From Occallatibacter sp. (GTDB lineage: Bacteria > Acidobacteriota > Terriglobia > Terriglobales > Acidobacteriaceae): a stretch of DNA of 62,625 nt. The translations under genes were made by a program, and so were the position numbers. Within the stretch, counting starts at the first letter, position 1, and the number at the start of each line of letters is the position of its first letter. The notes beneath the pieces are model-generated. The model did no database searches. It was not told the DNA's origin and saw only the letters and a list, made by a program, of their open reading frames with translations. The stretch is from positions 1-62,625 of the forward strand of contig JARLFZ010000010.1 of the NCBI GenBank assembly GCA_031296305.1, in the 5' to 3' direction. Below, in pieces: positions 33,826 to 42,353 of this stretch.

Positions 33826-35250
33826 ATGGGAAATGAGAGAACGATGGTAACGACAACTCCGAAGTTGGGGAAATATTTCGAGGCGTACGAGACGGTCCGC
33901 GCTGAAGGCCTGGAGCGCGAGCCGGTGTGGCTGCAGCAGTTGCGCGAAGATGGCTGGGCGCGTTTCAGCGCCAAGGGATTTCCCTCGACGCATGACGAAG
34001 ATTGGCGCTTCACCAATCTGGCGGCGCTCGCGAAGACCTCGTTCCGCCGCGCGATCAAGGGTGAGTTCCTGGTTTCGCCTGCGCAGCTTGAGGCGTATCG
34101 CGTAGCGGGCGCGGCCTGCCAGTTGGTTTTTGTGAACGGGCATTTTGCGCCCGAGCTTTCCGATCTCGGCAACCTGCCCGAAGGCCTGCTGGTGTGTTCG
34201 TTGGCCAAGGCCATCGACTGCGGCAGGGAAGGTTGCGCTCCCGAGGGCATTGAGCAGCATCTCGGCCGCTATGCCGACATGAGCCGCGACGTGTTTACCG
34301 CGCTCAACACGGCACTGTGGGAAGATGGCGCGTACCTGCGCATCCATCGTGGCGTCGTACTCGATCAGCCGATTCATCTGTTATATGTGTCTGCGGGCAC
34401 TGGCGCTGAAATCGCGACCCATCCCCGCACGCTGATCATCGCGGAGGACGCGAGCCAGGCCGCAATCATTGAGGATTACGTCTCGCTCGGCAGTGAAGCG
34501 GCATTTTCCAATGCGGTCACCGAGCTCGCCGCCGGCCAGGATGCCGTCATTTCGCACTTCCTCATAGAGCGCGAAAATCTGGCTTCATTCAACGTCTCCA
34601 CGCTGCGCATTGAGCAGTCGCGCAGCGCTAATGTCGATTCGCACTCCATTTTGCTGGGCGGCGGACTGGTGCGCAACAACGTGCACCCGGTGCTGAACGG
34701 CGAGGGCGCGGAGTGTTTGATCAACGGCCTGTTCGTCGGCGAGGGACGCCAGCACATCGACAACTACATGCTGGTGGAGCACGCGCGTCCGCACTGCAAC
34801 AGCCGCCAGTTCTACAACGGCATTCTCGCTGATCACGCGCGTGGCGTGTTTCACGGCCGCATTGTGGTGCAGAAGGACGCGCAGAAGACCGACGCCAAGC
34901 AGACCAACCGCAATTTGTTGCTCAGCGACAACGCGCGCATCGACACCAAGCCGCAACTTGAAATCTACGCGGACGACGTGAAGTGTACGCACGGCGCGAC
35001 TATCGGGCAGATCGACGAAGCGCAGCTCTTTTATCTTCGTGCACGCGGCATTGCTGAGGCCGATGCGCGCAACCTGCTGCTTTACGCGTTCGCGGCAGAG
35101 TGCCTTGACCGCATGAAGGATGCGACGGCGCGCGAGTTCGCAGAAAAGCTGATCCGCGAGCGTCTGCGGGAGCTGGTAAGCGCGGTGCAGGCTGCCACGC
35201 CAGCCGCCACGCAAGAAGAGGAAAAGCAGAATTGGGAGGAAGTGGGATGA
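33826..35250 (+). CDS. sufD: Fe-S cluster assembly protein SufD
   Basis: SufD pairs with SufB in the SufBC2D scaffold and aids iron acquisition. The 474-residue protein shows family segments GFPSTHDEDWRFTNLAAL, GGGLVRNNVHPVLNGEGAECLINGLF, and the C-terminal ILADHARGVFHGRIVVQKDAQKTDAKQTNRNLLLSDNARIDTKPQLEIYADDVKCTHGATIGQ stretch. LFYLRARGIAEADARNLLLYAFAAECLDRM follows. An in-frame ATG at 33844 is an alternative start with GAGAG upstream. The stop overlaps the sufS start. Confidence 0.96.
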   Translation: MGNERTMVTTTPKLGKYFEAYETVRAEGLEREPVWLQQLREDGWARFSAKGFPSTHDEDWRFTNLAALAKTSFRRAIKGEFLVSPAQLEAYRVAGAACQLVFVNGHFAPELSDLGNLPEGLLVCSLAKAIDCGREGCAPEGIEQHLGRYADMSRDVFTALNTALWEDGAYLRIHRGVVLDQPIHLLYVSAGTGAEIATHPRTLIIAEDASQAAIIEDYVSLGSEAAFSNAVTELAAGQDAVISHFLIERENLASFNVSTLRIEQSRSANVDSHSILLGGGLVRNNVHPVLNGEGAECLINGLFVGEGRQHIDNYMLVEHARPHCNSRQFYNGILADHARGVFHGRIVVQKDAQKTDAKQTNRNLLLSDNARIDTKPQLEIYADDVKCTHGATIGQIDEAQLFYLRARGIAEADARNLLLYAFAAECLDRMKDATAREFAEKLIRERLRELVSAVQAATPAATQEEEKQNWEEVG

Positions 35251-36497
35251 GCACCGCGGTACATCATGCTGGTTCGGCGGCGCTGGATATTGAACGCATC
35301 AAGCGCGATTTCCCCATCCTTGACCAGAAGATTCACGGCCACAAGCTGGTCTATCTGGATAGCGCGGCCACTTCGCAAAAGCCGCGCGCGGTGATCGACG
35401 CGCTGGTGCGTTATTACGAACACGACAATGCCAACATCCATCGCGGCGTGCACACGCTGAGCGTCCGCGCCACCGAGGCACACGACGAGGCGCGCGAGAC
35501 GGTGCGGCGCTTTATCCAGGCGGCATGCGCGGACGAAATCATCTTTGTGCGCAGCGCGACGGAGGCCATTAATCTCGTCGCACAGACCTATGGCCGCGCC
35601 AACGTGGGCGAAGGCGACGAGGTGCTCATCACCGCCATGGAGCACCACTCCAACATTGTGCCGTGGCAGATGCTGTGCGAGGAAAAGCATGCGCACCTGC
35701 GCGTAGCGCCGATCAACAACGCCGGAGAGCTCGAGCTGGACGCATTCGAAAAGCTTCTGTCGCCGCGCACGCGTATCGTGGCCGTGACTCACGTGTCGAA
35801 TGCGCTGGGCACGGTGAACCCGCTGCGCAAAATCGTGCAGCTTGCACATGCGCACGAAGTGCCTGTGCTGGTGGACGGGGCGCAGGCGGTTCCGCATATG
35901 CCTGTGGACGTGCAGGCCATCGGCTGCGACTTCTACGTCTTCAGTGGGCACAAGGTCTACGGGCCCACGGGCATCGGCGTGCTCTACGGGAAAGATGAGA
36001 TCCTCGCGGAGATGCAACCGTACCAGGGCGGCGGCGACATGATCAGTTCCGTCACTTTCGAAAAGACCACCTACAATGTGGTGCCCTACAAGTTTGAGGC
36101 GGGCACTCCCGACATTGCCGGCGCTATAGGCCTGGGCGCGGCGCTTGAATATATTTCCAAGCTGGGCATGGACAAAATTGCGGCGCACGAGCACGACCTG
36201 CTCACATACGCCGCGGAAAAAGTCGGCGCTATCGCCGGTGTTCATCTCATCGGAACCGCGCGCGAACGTGCCGGTGTGCTCTCTTTTGTGATGGACAGCG
36301 TGCATCCCCACGACCTGGGTACGATTCTCGACCGCGAAGGCATTGCCATTCGCACCGGCCACCACTGCGCGCAGCCGGTGATGGATCGTTTCGGAATCGC
36401 TGCCACGGCGCGCGCCTCCTTTGGGGTGTACAACACGCGCGAAGATGTGGACGCGCTGGTGGAAGGAATTCGCAAGGCGCAAGAGGTGTTCGCGTGA
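35247..36497 (+). CDS. sufS: Cysteine desulfurase SufS
   Basis: A PLP enzyme (416 residues) that removes sulfur from cysteine as a persulfide and hands it to SufU. It has YLDSAATSQKPRAVIDAL, EHHSNIVPWQ, DGAQAVPHMPVDVQAIGCDFYVFSGHKVYGPTGIGVLYGK (Lys in SGHK is the PLP lysine) and the persulfide Cys in RTGHHCAQPVMDRFG. The ATG at 35247 overlaps the sufD stop (ATGA) and the gene in turn overlaps sufU, so the three are translationally coupled. Confidence 0.97.
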   Translation: MSTAVHHAGSAALDIERIKRDFPILDQKIHGHKLVYLDSAATSQKPRAVIDALVRYYEHDNANIHRGVHTLSVRATEAHDEARETVRRFIQAACADEIIFVRSATEAINLVAQTYGRANVGEGDEVLITAMEHHSNIVPWQMLCEEKHAHLRVAPINNAGELELDAFEKLLSPRTRIVAVTHVSNALGTVNPLRKIVQLAHAHEVPVLVDGAQAVPHMPVDVQAIGCDFYVFSGHKVYGPTGIGVLYGKDEILAEMQPYQGGGDMISSVTFEKTTYNVVPYKFEAGTPDIAGAIGLGAALEYISKLGMDKIAAHEHDLLTYAAEKVGAIAGVHLIGTARERAGVLSFVMDSVHPHDLGTILDREGIAIRTGHHCAQPVMDRFGIAATARASFGVYNTREDVDALVEGIRKAQEVFA

Positions 36498-36952
36498 CAA
36501 CAGAATTGGGCGATCTTTATCAGGAAGTAATTCTCGAGCACAGCAAGGCGCCGCGGAATTTTCGCCGTCCCGCGTCGGCGAACCACGAGGCCGAGGGATA
36601 TAACCCGCTGTGCGGCGACCGCTGTTCGATTTATATCGATATGGACGGCGACAAGATTAACGAGATTGGCTTTCAGGGCTCCGGCTGCGCCATTTCGCGC
36701 GCTTCGGCCTCGATGATGACGCAGATGGTGAAGGGCAAGACCAAGGGCGAGGCTGTGCAGCTCTTCGAGCAGTTCCACAACCTGGTCACCGGCAAGGACG
36801 AGGCAGCCAAAGCGGACGATCTCGGCAAGATGGCGGTTTTCGGAGGCGTTTCGAAGTTTCCCGCGCGCGTGAAGTGCGCTACGTTGGCCTGGCATACGCT
36901 GCAATCCGCGCTCGAAGACGAAAAGAAGCAGGAAGCGGTTTCGACCGAGTAG
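36494..36952 (+). CDS. sufU: SUF sulfur-transfer/scaffold protein SufU
   Basis: SufU accepts persulfide sulfur from SufS by zinc-ligand swapping. The 152-residue product keeps the metal-site residues C40, D42, C65 and C128 (LCGDRCS, GSGCAISRAS, RVKCATLAW) and the family insertion around residues 96-120 that distinguishes SufU from IscU. The start is a GTG at 36494 overlapping the sufS stop by four bases. The SufS-SufU pairing replaces the SufE-type partner of enterobacteria. Confidence 0.95.
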   Translation: MTTELGDLYQEVILEHSKAPRNFRRPASANHEAEGYNPLCGDRCSIYIDMDGDKINEIGFQGSGCAISRASASMMTQMVKGKTKGEAVQLFEQFHNLVTGKDEAAKADDLGKMAVFGGVSKFPARVKCATLAWHTLQSALEDEKKQEAVSTE

Positions 36953-36969
36953 GGAAGTAGCGCAGGTCT

Positions 36970-37165
36970 CCAGAGGTTGCGGAAAGGCCCGAATGAGAAG
37001 CGGATTCGGCCAGGGATGGATTGGCAGGGGCTAAAGCCCCGCACTGATTTTGTGCAGCTTGCGGCGCGAATAAATTCGCGCCCTGATACAAGACTTCTCG
37101 GCGAGCGAGCCTTACCGCAGCGTTTGCAGACTGGGTCGCTAAGCGAGTTTTTCTGCAGCCTATCC
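36970..37165 (+). repeat. Family-A palindromic element with inverted ends between sufU and sufT (copy A4)
   Basis: The left end CCAGAGGTTGCGGAAAGGCC and right end GCGAGTTTTTCTGCAGCCT are inverted relatives. Inside are GGGGCTAAAGCCCC (about 37026-37040), GGCGCGAATAAATTCGCGCC (about 37063-37082) and the tail CTGATACAAG. Beyond the right end, GGACCGGGTCGC appears twice (37168-37200). The element fills most of the sufU-sufT spacer without visible promoter or terminator. Confidence 0.85.
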
Positions 37166-37240
37166 GGACCGGGTCGCCTGGCTGTCCGGACCGGGTCGCT
37201 GCGGCGACTGTGGGCCTCTCGGCCCGCAGAAGGGATTACG

Positions 37241-37651
37241 ATGACGCGGATGGAAGACGACAAACAGCCCGATTCTGCCTCCGAACCCTTCCGCGAGGAA
37301 ATGATCTGGAAGCAGTTGAAGACCGTTCGCGATCCCGAGATTCCGGTCAACATCGTCGACCTGGGGCTGATTTACGCGGCCGCCGCGCTGCCCGCTGAAA
37401 ACGGCGGCAAACGCGTCGAAGTCCGTATGACCCTCACGGCTCCCGGCTGTAGCATGTCCGACGTGATCAAGGCCGAGGTGGAGCGCAAGCTTGCCGCACT
37501 TCCGGAGGTACGCGAGGTCAAGGTCGAAGTGGTCTTCGATCCGCCCTGGGACAAGAGCCGCATGTCCGAGGCGGCTAAGTTGCACCTCGGATTCGACTCC
37601 GATTTCGGCGCGCCTGCGCCGCCTCCCGGCTCCTTCAAGATCCTCCGCTGA
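37241..37651 (+). CDS. sufT: SufT/MIP18-type Fe-S maturation protein (DUF59)
   Basis: A 136-residue protein with one DUF59 domain: IWKQLKTVRDPEIPVNIVDLGLIYAAAAL, RMTLTAPGCSMSDVIKAEVERKLAALPEVREVKVEVVFDPPWDKSRMSEAAKLHLG. The DPEIPVNIVDLGLIY and TAPGC motifs are diagnostic, with Cys in the latter. Relatives help deliver clusters to target proteins. The ATG at 37241 has AAGGGA six bases upstream; the long frame before it is repeat-derived. It ends in Pro-rich residues. It is the last gene of the suf cluster, though the repeat-filled gap leaves co-transcription unproven. Confidence 0.93.
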   Translation: MTRMEDDKQPDSASEPFREEMIWKQLKTVRDPEIPVNIVDLGLIYAAAALPAENGGKRVEVRMTLTAPGCSMSDVIKAEVERKLAALPEVREVKVEVVFDPPWDKSRMSEAAKLHLGFDSDFGAPAPPPGSFKILR

Positions 37652-38035
37652 CGGAGAGGGCCAGGAGCGAATTCTCGCAGCGCTTTCATTGTCTCCGCGA
37701 CCCTGCCTGCGCCCATAGTTCGAGTTCCCAAATGAAATCTCCAGGCCTTCGTTAACGATTACGAGACGTTTGTCACAGATGGTATGTGTGCTCTTAAATT
37801 ACAGATTCTAAATGCCATAGTTTTGCGAGGCGTGGGCCAAACGGTGAGTCACTTGTCAACCCCATTTCAACCTAGGTAGAACGTCCCGGTCGCAGAAGTA
37901 CTCCGTCTGGGATGCACCTGTGCGGTCAGCTACAGGCGGAAGCCCGGTATTGAACGCACAAATTTGTTTCTGATTTGACATCCAAAAACCAAGTCAACCA
38001 CAACAGGAAACAAGGTTCAGGAGGGAAAAGTAGAA
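37652..38035. other. Intergenic region upstream of the TonB receptor
   Basis: About 380 bases without a gene. It contains a weak promoter candidate (TTGTCA at 37770, TTAAAT at 37794, spacing 18), the perfect palindrome TCGTTAACGA, and a GC-rich structured-looking stretch near 37895-37950. The receptor ribosome site GGAGGG lies 12 bases before its ATG. A match to a known riboswitch was not recognised. Confidence 0.5.
37749..37758. promoter_or_regulatory. TCGTTAACGA palindrome, candidate LacI-type site
   Basis: A perfect 10-base palindrome lies just upstream of the candidate receptor promoter. It shares TCGTTA with the site between the GH29 and LacI-type genes. Short palindromes also arise by chance, so support is modest. 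Confidence 0.3.
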
Positions 38036-41000
38036 ATGAAGGACTTAGCCAGTTATCGGAAACACACTTTCCTCGCAGTTGTTGTCGTGCTCGGAATCGC
38101 GCTGTGCTGTTCCATCGCGATGGCGCAGAGCGGCGCCGGCTCCATCCAGGGCACGGTTACCGACTCCACTGGGGCGGTGATCCCCGGAGCCATCATCCAC
38201 GTCGTCAACCAGGGCACCAATATTACGGTCGATACCAGATCGAACGCGGTCGGCTTCTACCAGGTTCCGGATCTGTTCACGGGAACTTATGTGGTGACCA
38301 TCACCGCGCCGGGGATGAAGACCTACAAGCAGACCATCGAGCTGCTGGTAGCGCAGAACGCCGCCATCAATCCGGTGATGACCGCCGGCAACGTGACCCA
38401 GCAGGTAACGGTCACGGCGGACACGGTGCAATTGACGACCACCGACAACGGAACCATCGCGTCGACGCTGGAGAATCAGCGCATCAATCAGTTGCCGATG
38501 AACGGGCGCAACATTGTTCAGTTGGCCGCGGAAACCACGCCGGGACTCGGTAGTTGCAACCAGGATACGAACGGCCAGTGCGCCAACGGGCTTATGGGCT
38601 ACGGCATGGAGTATGTTGCCGACGGCGTCTCCCTCCAGAGCCGTGAATTCGGCGGCGGCCACGTCGGCGCTTATCAGTTTCCCGATCCCGATTCGGTTCA
38701 GGAAATGCGCGTGGAGACGACGGGACTGAGCGCCCAATATGCCACCCCTGCCACCGGCGTCATCACCACCAAATCCGGCACCAACAGCCTGCACGGCTCC
38801 CTGTTCTGGACGGCCCGCAACAGCTACTGGGGCACGGCGAAACAGCGCCAGAATCCGTCAAACTACGTGGCCGCACCGTATATCCGGAACGAGGTTGGCG
38901 GGTCGGTGGGCGGACCGATCGTTCTTCCGCACATCTATCACGGCAAAGACAAATCATTCTTCTTCTTTGCCTATGAGCGCTACTCGTTGGCCTCGGTCAG
39001 CGGTGAAACCGTCACCGTGCCATCGACACTTTGGCGCAATGGGGATTTCAGCACCATGATCGGCTCATCGGGCGCATTGCAGACCCTCTACGACCCCAAT
39101 ACTACGGTCTACACGGGCGGTACCTGGACGCGCCAGACGTTTACGCAGGAGTTCTCTGAGGGTCCCGGCGCCGGTCCCACGAATTGCAACGGCGACACCA
39201 ATTGCATCCCGCTCAACCGCGAGTCTCCCACCGCGCAAGTCTTGAATGCCATCTCCCCGCTTCCCAGCCCGCAATATGCGAGCGTGAATCCGCTCCTGGG
39301 AACCAACCTGAGCGGTGACAACCCCACCGAGACTCGCGCTCCAACCTATACTTTCCGCCTCGATCACGAGTTCAATGAAAACAATCGGGCGTACCTCCGC
39401 TTCACCAACACGCCAGTCCATCAGACCGTACTGCGCAACCAGCCCTCGAACCAGCCGGCGACCATCGCCGCCTCGGTCAATGGTGTCAAATATCCGGCTA
39501 ACGCCAGCGGAGTGACCGCCTACTACTACAACATGTTCAACGGCGCTGTCGGCTACACGCACGTATTCTCGCCCACTTTCTATGCCGAGACCATCGCCAG
39601 TCAGCAATGGTTCGCCGAATACAACAACGCGGGCGGTTCACCGCTCACCAACTTCGAACAGCAGATGGGCTTACCCAATAACTTTGGCGAGCCCGGCTTT
39701 CCGTATTTTGAAAATATTGTCTTCCCGGTCGACGGCACCCAGTTCATCTATTCCGTCACCCAGATCATCAGCAACCTCGACGAAAACCTGGTCAAAACCA
39801 TGGGGAAGCACCAGTTGCTCTTCGGTGGCCGGTACCGCCATGAGCGGTTCGGATCCCGGCCCGACGAAGCTCAGGACAATATTCAATTCAACGGCTACGG
39901 CACCGCGCTGCTCAACTCATCGAGCAGCCCCAGCGCCTACGCCGGTGTGACCAACACCGGCCAGCTCAACGCCGATTTCTTTATCGGCGCGCCGCAGATT
40001 TACAGCATCAACAAGCAGGCTTCGTACCAGCACATGCACGACATGGAGTTCGATGGCTACATCCAGGACAATTATCGCGTCGCGCATAATGTAACCCTCA
40101 ATCTGGGTGTCCGCTATGAGGCGCATCCGGCCATGTGGGAGAAGAATGGCCTGATGACCAGCTTCGACCTCAAGAATGACGCCATGGTGCTGGGCGCTCC
40201 CATCGCCACTTTGATCTCCGAGGGGTTGATCACGCAAGCTGCGATCAACAACGACAAGTTCGACGGCGCAAAATTCGAAACCGCCGCGGATGCCGGACTC
40301 CCGGACAAGCTCATCAACGACAATAATTTGGTGTTGTTGCCACGCGCCGGGATCGCATGGCAACCGTTCGGCCATTGGGGGACTGTGATCCGCGCCGGCT
40401 ATGGAATCTACGCTTTTCCGGTTCCATTCCGCAGCTCCGTCAAAAACGTGGCCGGCAACAATCCCTTCCAGATCAACTACCAGATGCAATTCAACTCCTC
40501 CGGCCAGTCGCCGGACTGCATCTCCAGCTATTTGTTGCGATCGGTGCAGAGCACGGCGGCAGGTGTAGCCACCTATCCCCAGAATTGCACACCATCGAGC
40601 CCCGTGGGCGCCATGCCGGTGATGGGCGTCAACTCCGCCAACGTGGTCAACAGCAGCTCAACCACCTCCATCCTGCCCGGTTTCGGCAACTTTTCCATTA
40701 ATCCCGACTATCCGGTCGACCGCGCCACCAACATCAACTTCACTATCGAGCAACCCACCAAGTGGAACTCGGCCATCCGCATCAGCTATGTGTTTTCGCA
40801 CGGTAGCCGGCTCGATCAGTACTTCTACTACAACAATCACCCCTCCAATTTTGTGTGGGAGATGCAGAACGGCGTGAATGCGGTGCCCAGCGGCGGGTCG
40901 TCGGTCATTGGAACTTCGGCCGCCAACACCTATTCCAGCACCGCTACCGGACCCTACGACCAGACCACCTGGGGCGGCAATTCCATGAGCCAGAAGAGCG

Positions 41001-42130
41001 GCTGGTCCAACGACAACCAGTTGCAAGCCAGCTACCAGAAGCTGTATCACCACGGCATCGCCTGGCAGATCATGTTCGATTGGCAAAAGAACCTGCGCAA
41101 CGGGGGAAACTGGAGCCGCGATAATCAGGTGGATCCCTACGAGAACTATCTGACCACCGCTGCGGCCAACACCACCGTCGGCTATCCGCTTTGCACCACT
41201 GTCGTAACCGGCGTCGGGTGCACCACCAAGAACACTCCGGACACGGTAGCGGGCACGCCGATTGCCATGGCCCTGCCGCCCAAGCCGCCCACGGGCACTC
41301 CCCCATGGGCGTTCTACCATGCGCTAGACAAGTTCGAAAACTATGGCACGGTGGATACGGCAACGCCAAAGAAGCAACTCCAGTACACCTACATCTTCGA
41401 CCTGCCTATGGGCCGCGGGAAGAAATTCTTCGGCCGCGCCAATCGTCTTGTCGACGAGATCGTTGGCGGTTATCAGATTGCCGGTGACGCCAATCTCTAC
41501 TCCAGCGACTTCACGATTACCGCCACCCACTGGGGACCTACCAGCTCGCTCCAGGTCTACAAGCACCAGCATCCGATTAACGATTGCCGAACCGGCAAGT
41601 GCTACACCAACTACCTCTGGTGGAACGGATACATCCCACCCACGCAGATCTCTACCAATACCTGCGGTGCAGGCCTCACGGCAGTCACCACCGTGCCATC
41701 CAATTACACCCCTTACCAGACGCCGATGGACACGGCATGCGCCGCGCCTTCCGGCGGCAAAACGGTGACCGACCAATACTACGGAAGCGACGAAGTGGGC
41801 ATCATCGTTCCGGGCGCTTCGCAGGCGACGGCAGTGTCCATTGGTTACCAGCCCAGCCCCAACACATCGAGCAGCGGCAGTTGGGCGGGCGCCAATCCAT
41901 TCTCAAAGACCGTCCTCGATGGACCGTTCAACTTTGTCAACGACGCCTCGTTGTTCAAGGTCTTTCCGATCACGGAGCGGGTCAATTTCCGCTTCAACAT
42001 GGATATCTTCAATCTGTTTAACAATCAGGGATCTGTAGCCCCGAGCGGAAGCGATGGTATACAGAACCTCACAACCACTTCCAACAATTCCGCTCGCATG
42101 GTCCAGTTCTCGCTGCGGCTCAACTACTAG
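38036..42130 (+). CDS. TonB-dependent receptor with carboxypeptidase-regulatory-like N-terminal domain
   Basis: A 1,364-residue outer-membrane protein with a signal peptide (AVVVVLGIALCCSIAMA). Its N-terminal Ig-like CarboxypepD_reg domain (GSIQGTVTDSTGAVIPGAIIHVVN ... GFYQVPDLFTGTYVVTITAPGMK) is followed by a plug region (INQLPMNGRNIVQLAAETTPGLG, ATGVITTKSGTNSLHGSLFW). The rest is a long beta-barrel of alternating aromatic strands ending NFRFNMDIFNLFNNQG ... VQFSLRLNY, with the terminal aromatic expected for outer-membrane barrels. This type is typical of Acidobacteriota and imports oligosaccharides or similar ligands. GGAGGG precedes the ATG. The GH2 and alginate-lyase genes downstream suggest a polysaccharide ligand. 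Confidence 0.94.
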   Translation: MKDLASYRKHTFLAVVVVLGIALCCSIAMAQSGAGSIQGTVTDSTGAVIPGAIIHVVNQGTNITVDTRSNAVGFYQVPDLFTGTYVVTITAPGMKTYKQTIELLVAQNAAINPVMTAGNVTQQVTVTADTVQLTTTDNGTIASTLENQRINQLPMNGRNIVQLAAETTPGLGSCNQDTNGQCANGLMGYGMEYVADGVSLQSREFGGGHVGAYQFPDPDSVQEMRVETTGLSAQYATPATGVITTKSGTNSLHGSLFWTARNSYWGTAKQRQNPSNYVAAPYIRNEVGGSVGGPIVLPHIYHGKDKSFFFFAYERYSLASVSGETVTVPSTLWRNGDFSTMIGSSGALQTLYDPNTTVYTGGTWTRQTFTQEFSEGPGAGPTNCNGDTNCIPLNRESPTAQVLNAISPLPSPQYASVNPLLGTNLSGDNPTETRAPTYTFRLDHEFNENNRAYLRFTNTPVHQTVLRNQPSNQPATIAASVNGVKYPANASGVTAYYYNMFNGAVGYTHVFSPTFYAETIASQQWFAEYNNAGGSPLTNFEQQMGLPNNFGEPGFPYFENIVFPVDGTQFIYSVTQIISNLDENLVKTMGKHQLLFGGRYRHERFGSRPDEAQDNIQFNGYGTALLNSSSSPSAYAGVTNTGQLNADFFIGAPQIYSINKQASYQHMHDMEFDGYIQDNYRVAHNVTLNLGVRYEAHPAMWEKNGLMTSFDLKNDAMVLGAPIATLISEGLITQAAINNDKFDGAKFETAADAGLPDKLINDNNLVLLPRAGIAWQPFGHWGTVIRAGYGIYAFPVPFRSSVKNVAGNNPFQINYQMQFNSSGQSPDCISSYLLRSVQSTAAGVATYPQNCTPSSPVGAMPVMGVNSANVVNSSSTTSILPGFGNFSINPDYPVDRATNINFTIEQPTKWNSAIRISYVFSHGSRLDQYFYYNNHPSNFVWEMQNGVNAVPSGGSSVIGTSAANTYSSTATGPYDQTTWGGNSMSQKSGWSNDNQLQASYQKLYHHGIAWQIMFDWQKNLRNGGNWSRDNQVDPYENYLTTAAANTTVGYPLCTTVVTGVGCTTKNTPDTVAGTPIAMALPPKPPTGTPPWAFYHALDKFENYGTVDTATPKKQLQYTYIFDLPMGRGKKFFGRANRLVDEIVGGYQIAGDANLYSSDFTITATHWGPTSSLQVYKHQHPINDCRTGKCYTNYLWWNGYIPPTQISTNTCGAGLTAVTTVPSNYTPYQTPMDTACAAPSGGKTVTDQYYGSDEVGIIVPGASQATAVSIGYQPSPNTSSSGSWAGANPFSKTVLDGPFNFVNDASLFKVFPITERVNFRFNMDIFNLFNNQGSVAPSGSDGIQNLTTTSNNSARMVQFSLRLNY

Positions 42131-42353
42131 CGGGTCTTGGCGTGTGCCCCTGGAGGGCTTCGTTCGCCGGTTTGTGACCAACTTCGATGCAGGGCCTCCA
42201 TGCATCGGAGAAACCGGAGAACGGGGCCCCGAAAGGGAAGAGTGCTATCGCCGGACGAGCTGACGCATAGGCTGCCGCAGCAGTTCTCTGGCCGATGGCA
42301 GATTTATACCAATAAGCAGTTCCCATGGCCCTGAAGCACGGACAAGAAAATCT

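Noticed and set aside
35082..36500. 472-residue minus-strand frame opposite sufS
   Set aside because: Antisense to a gene with full PLP and cysteine active-site motifs.
36977..37240. N-terminal extension of sufT
   Set aside because: It is a translation of the family-A repeat, and the ATG at 37241 has a proper ribosome site and marks the start of family similarity.
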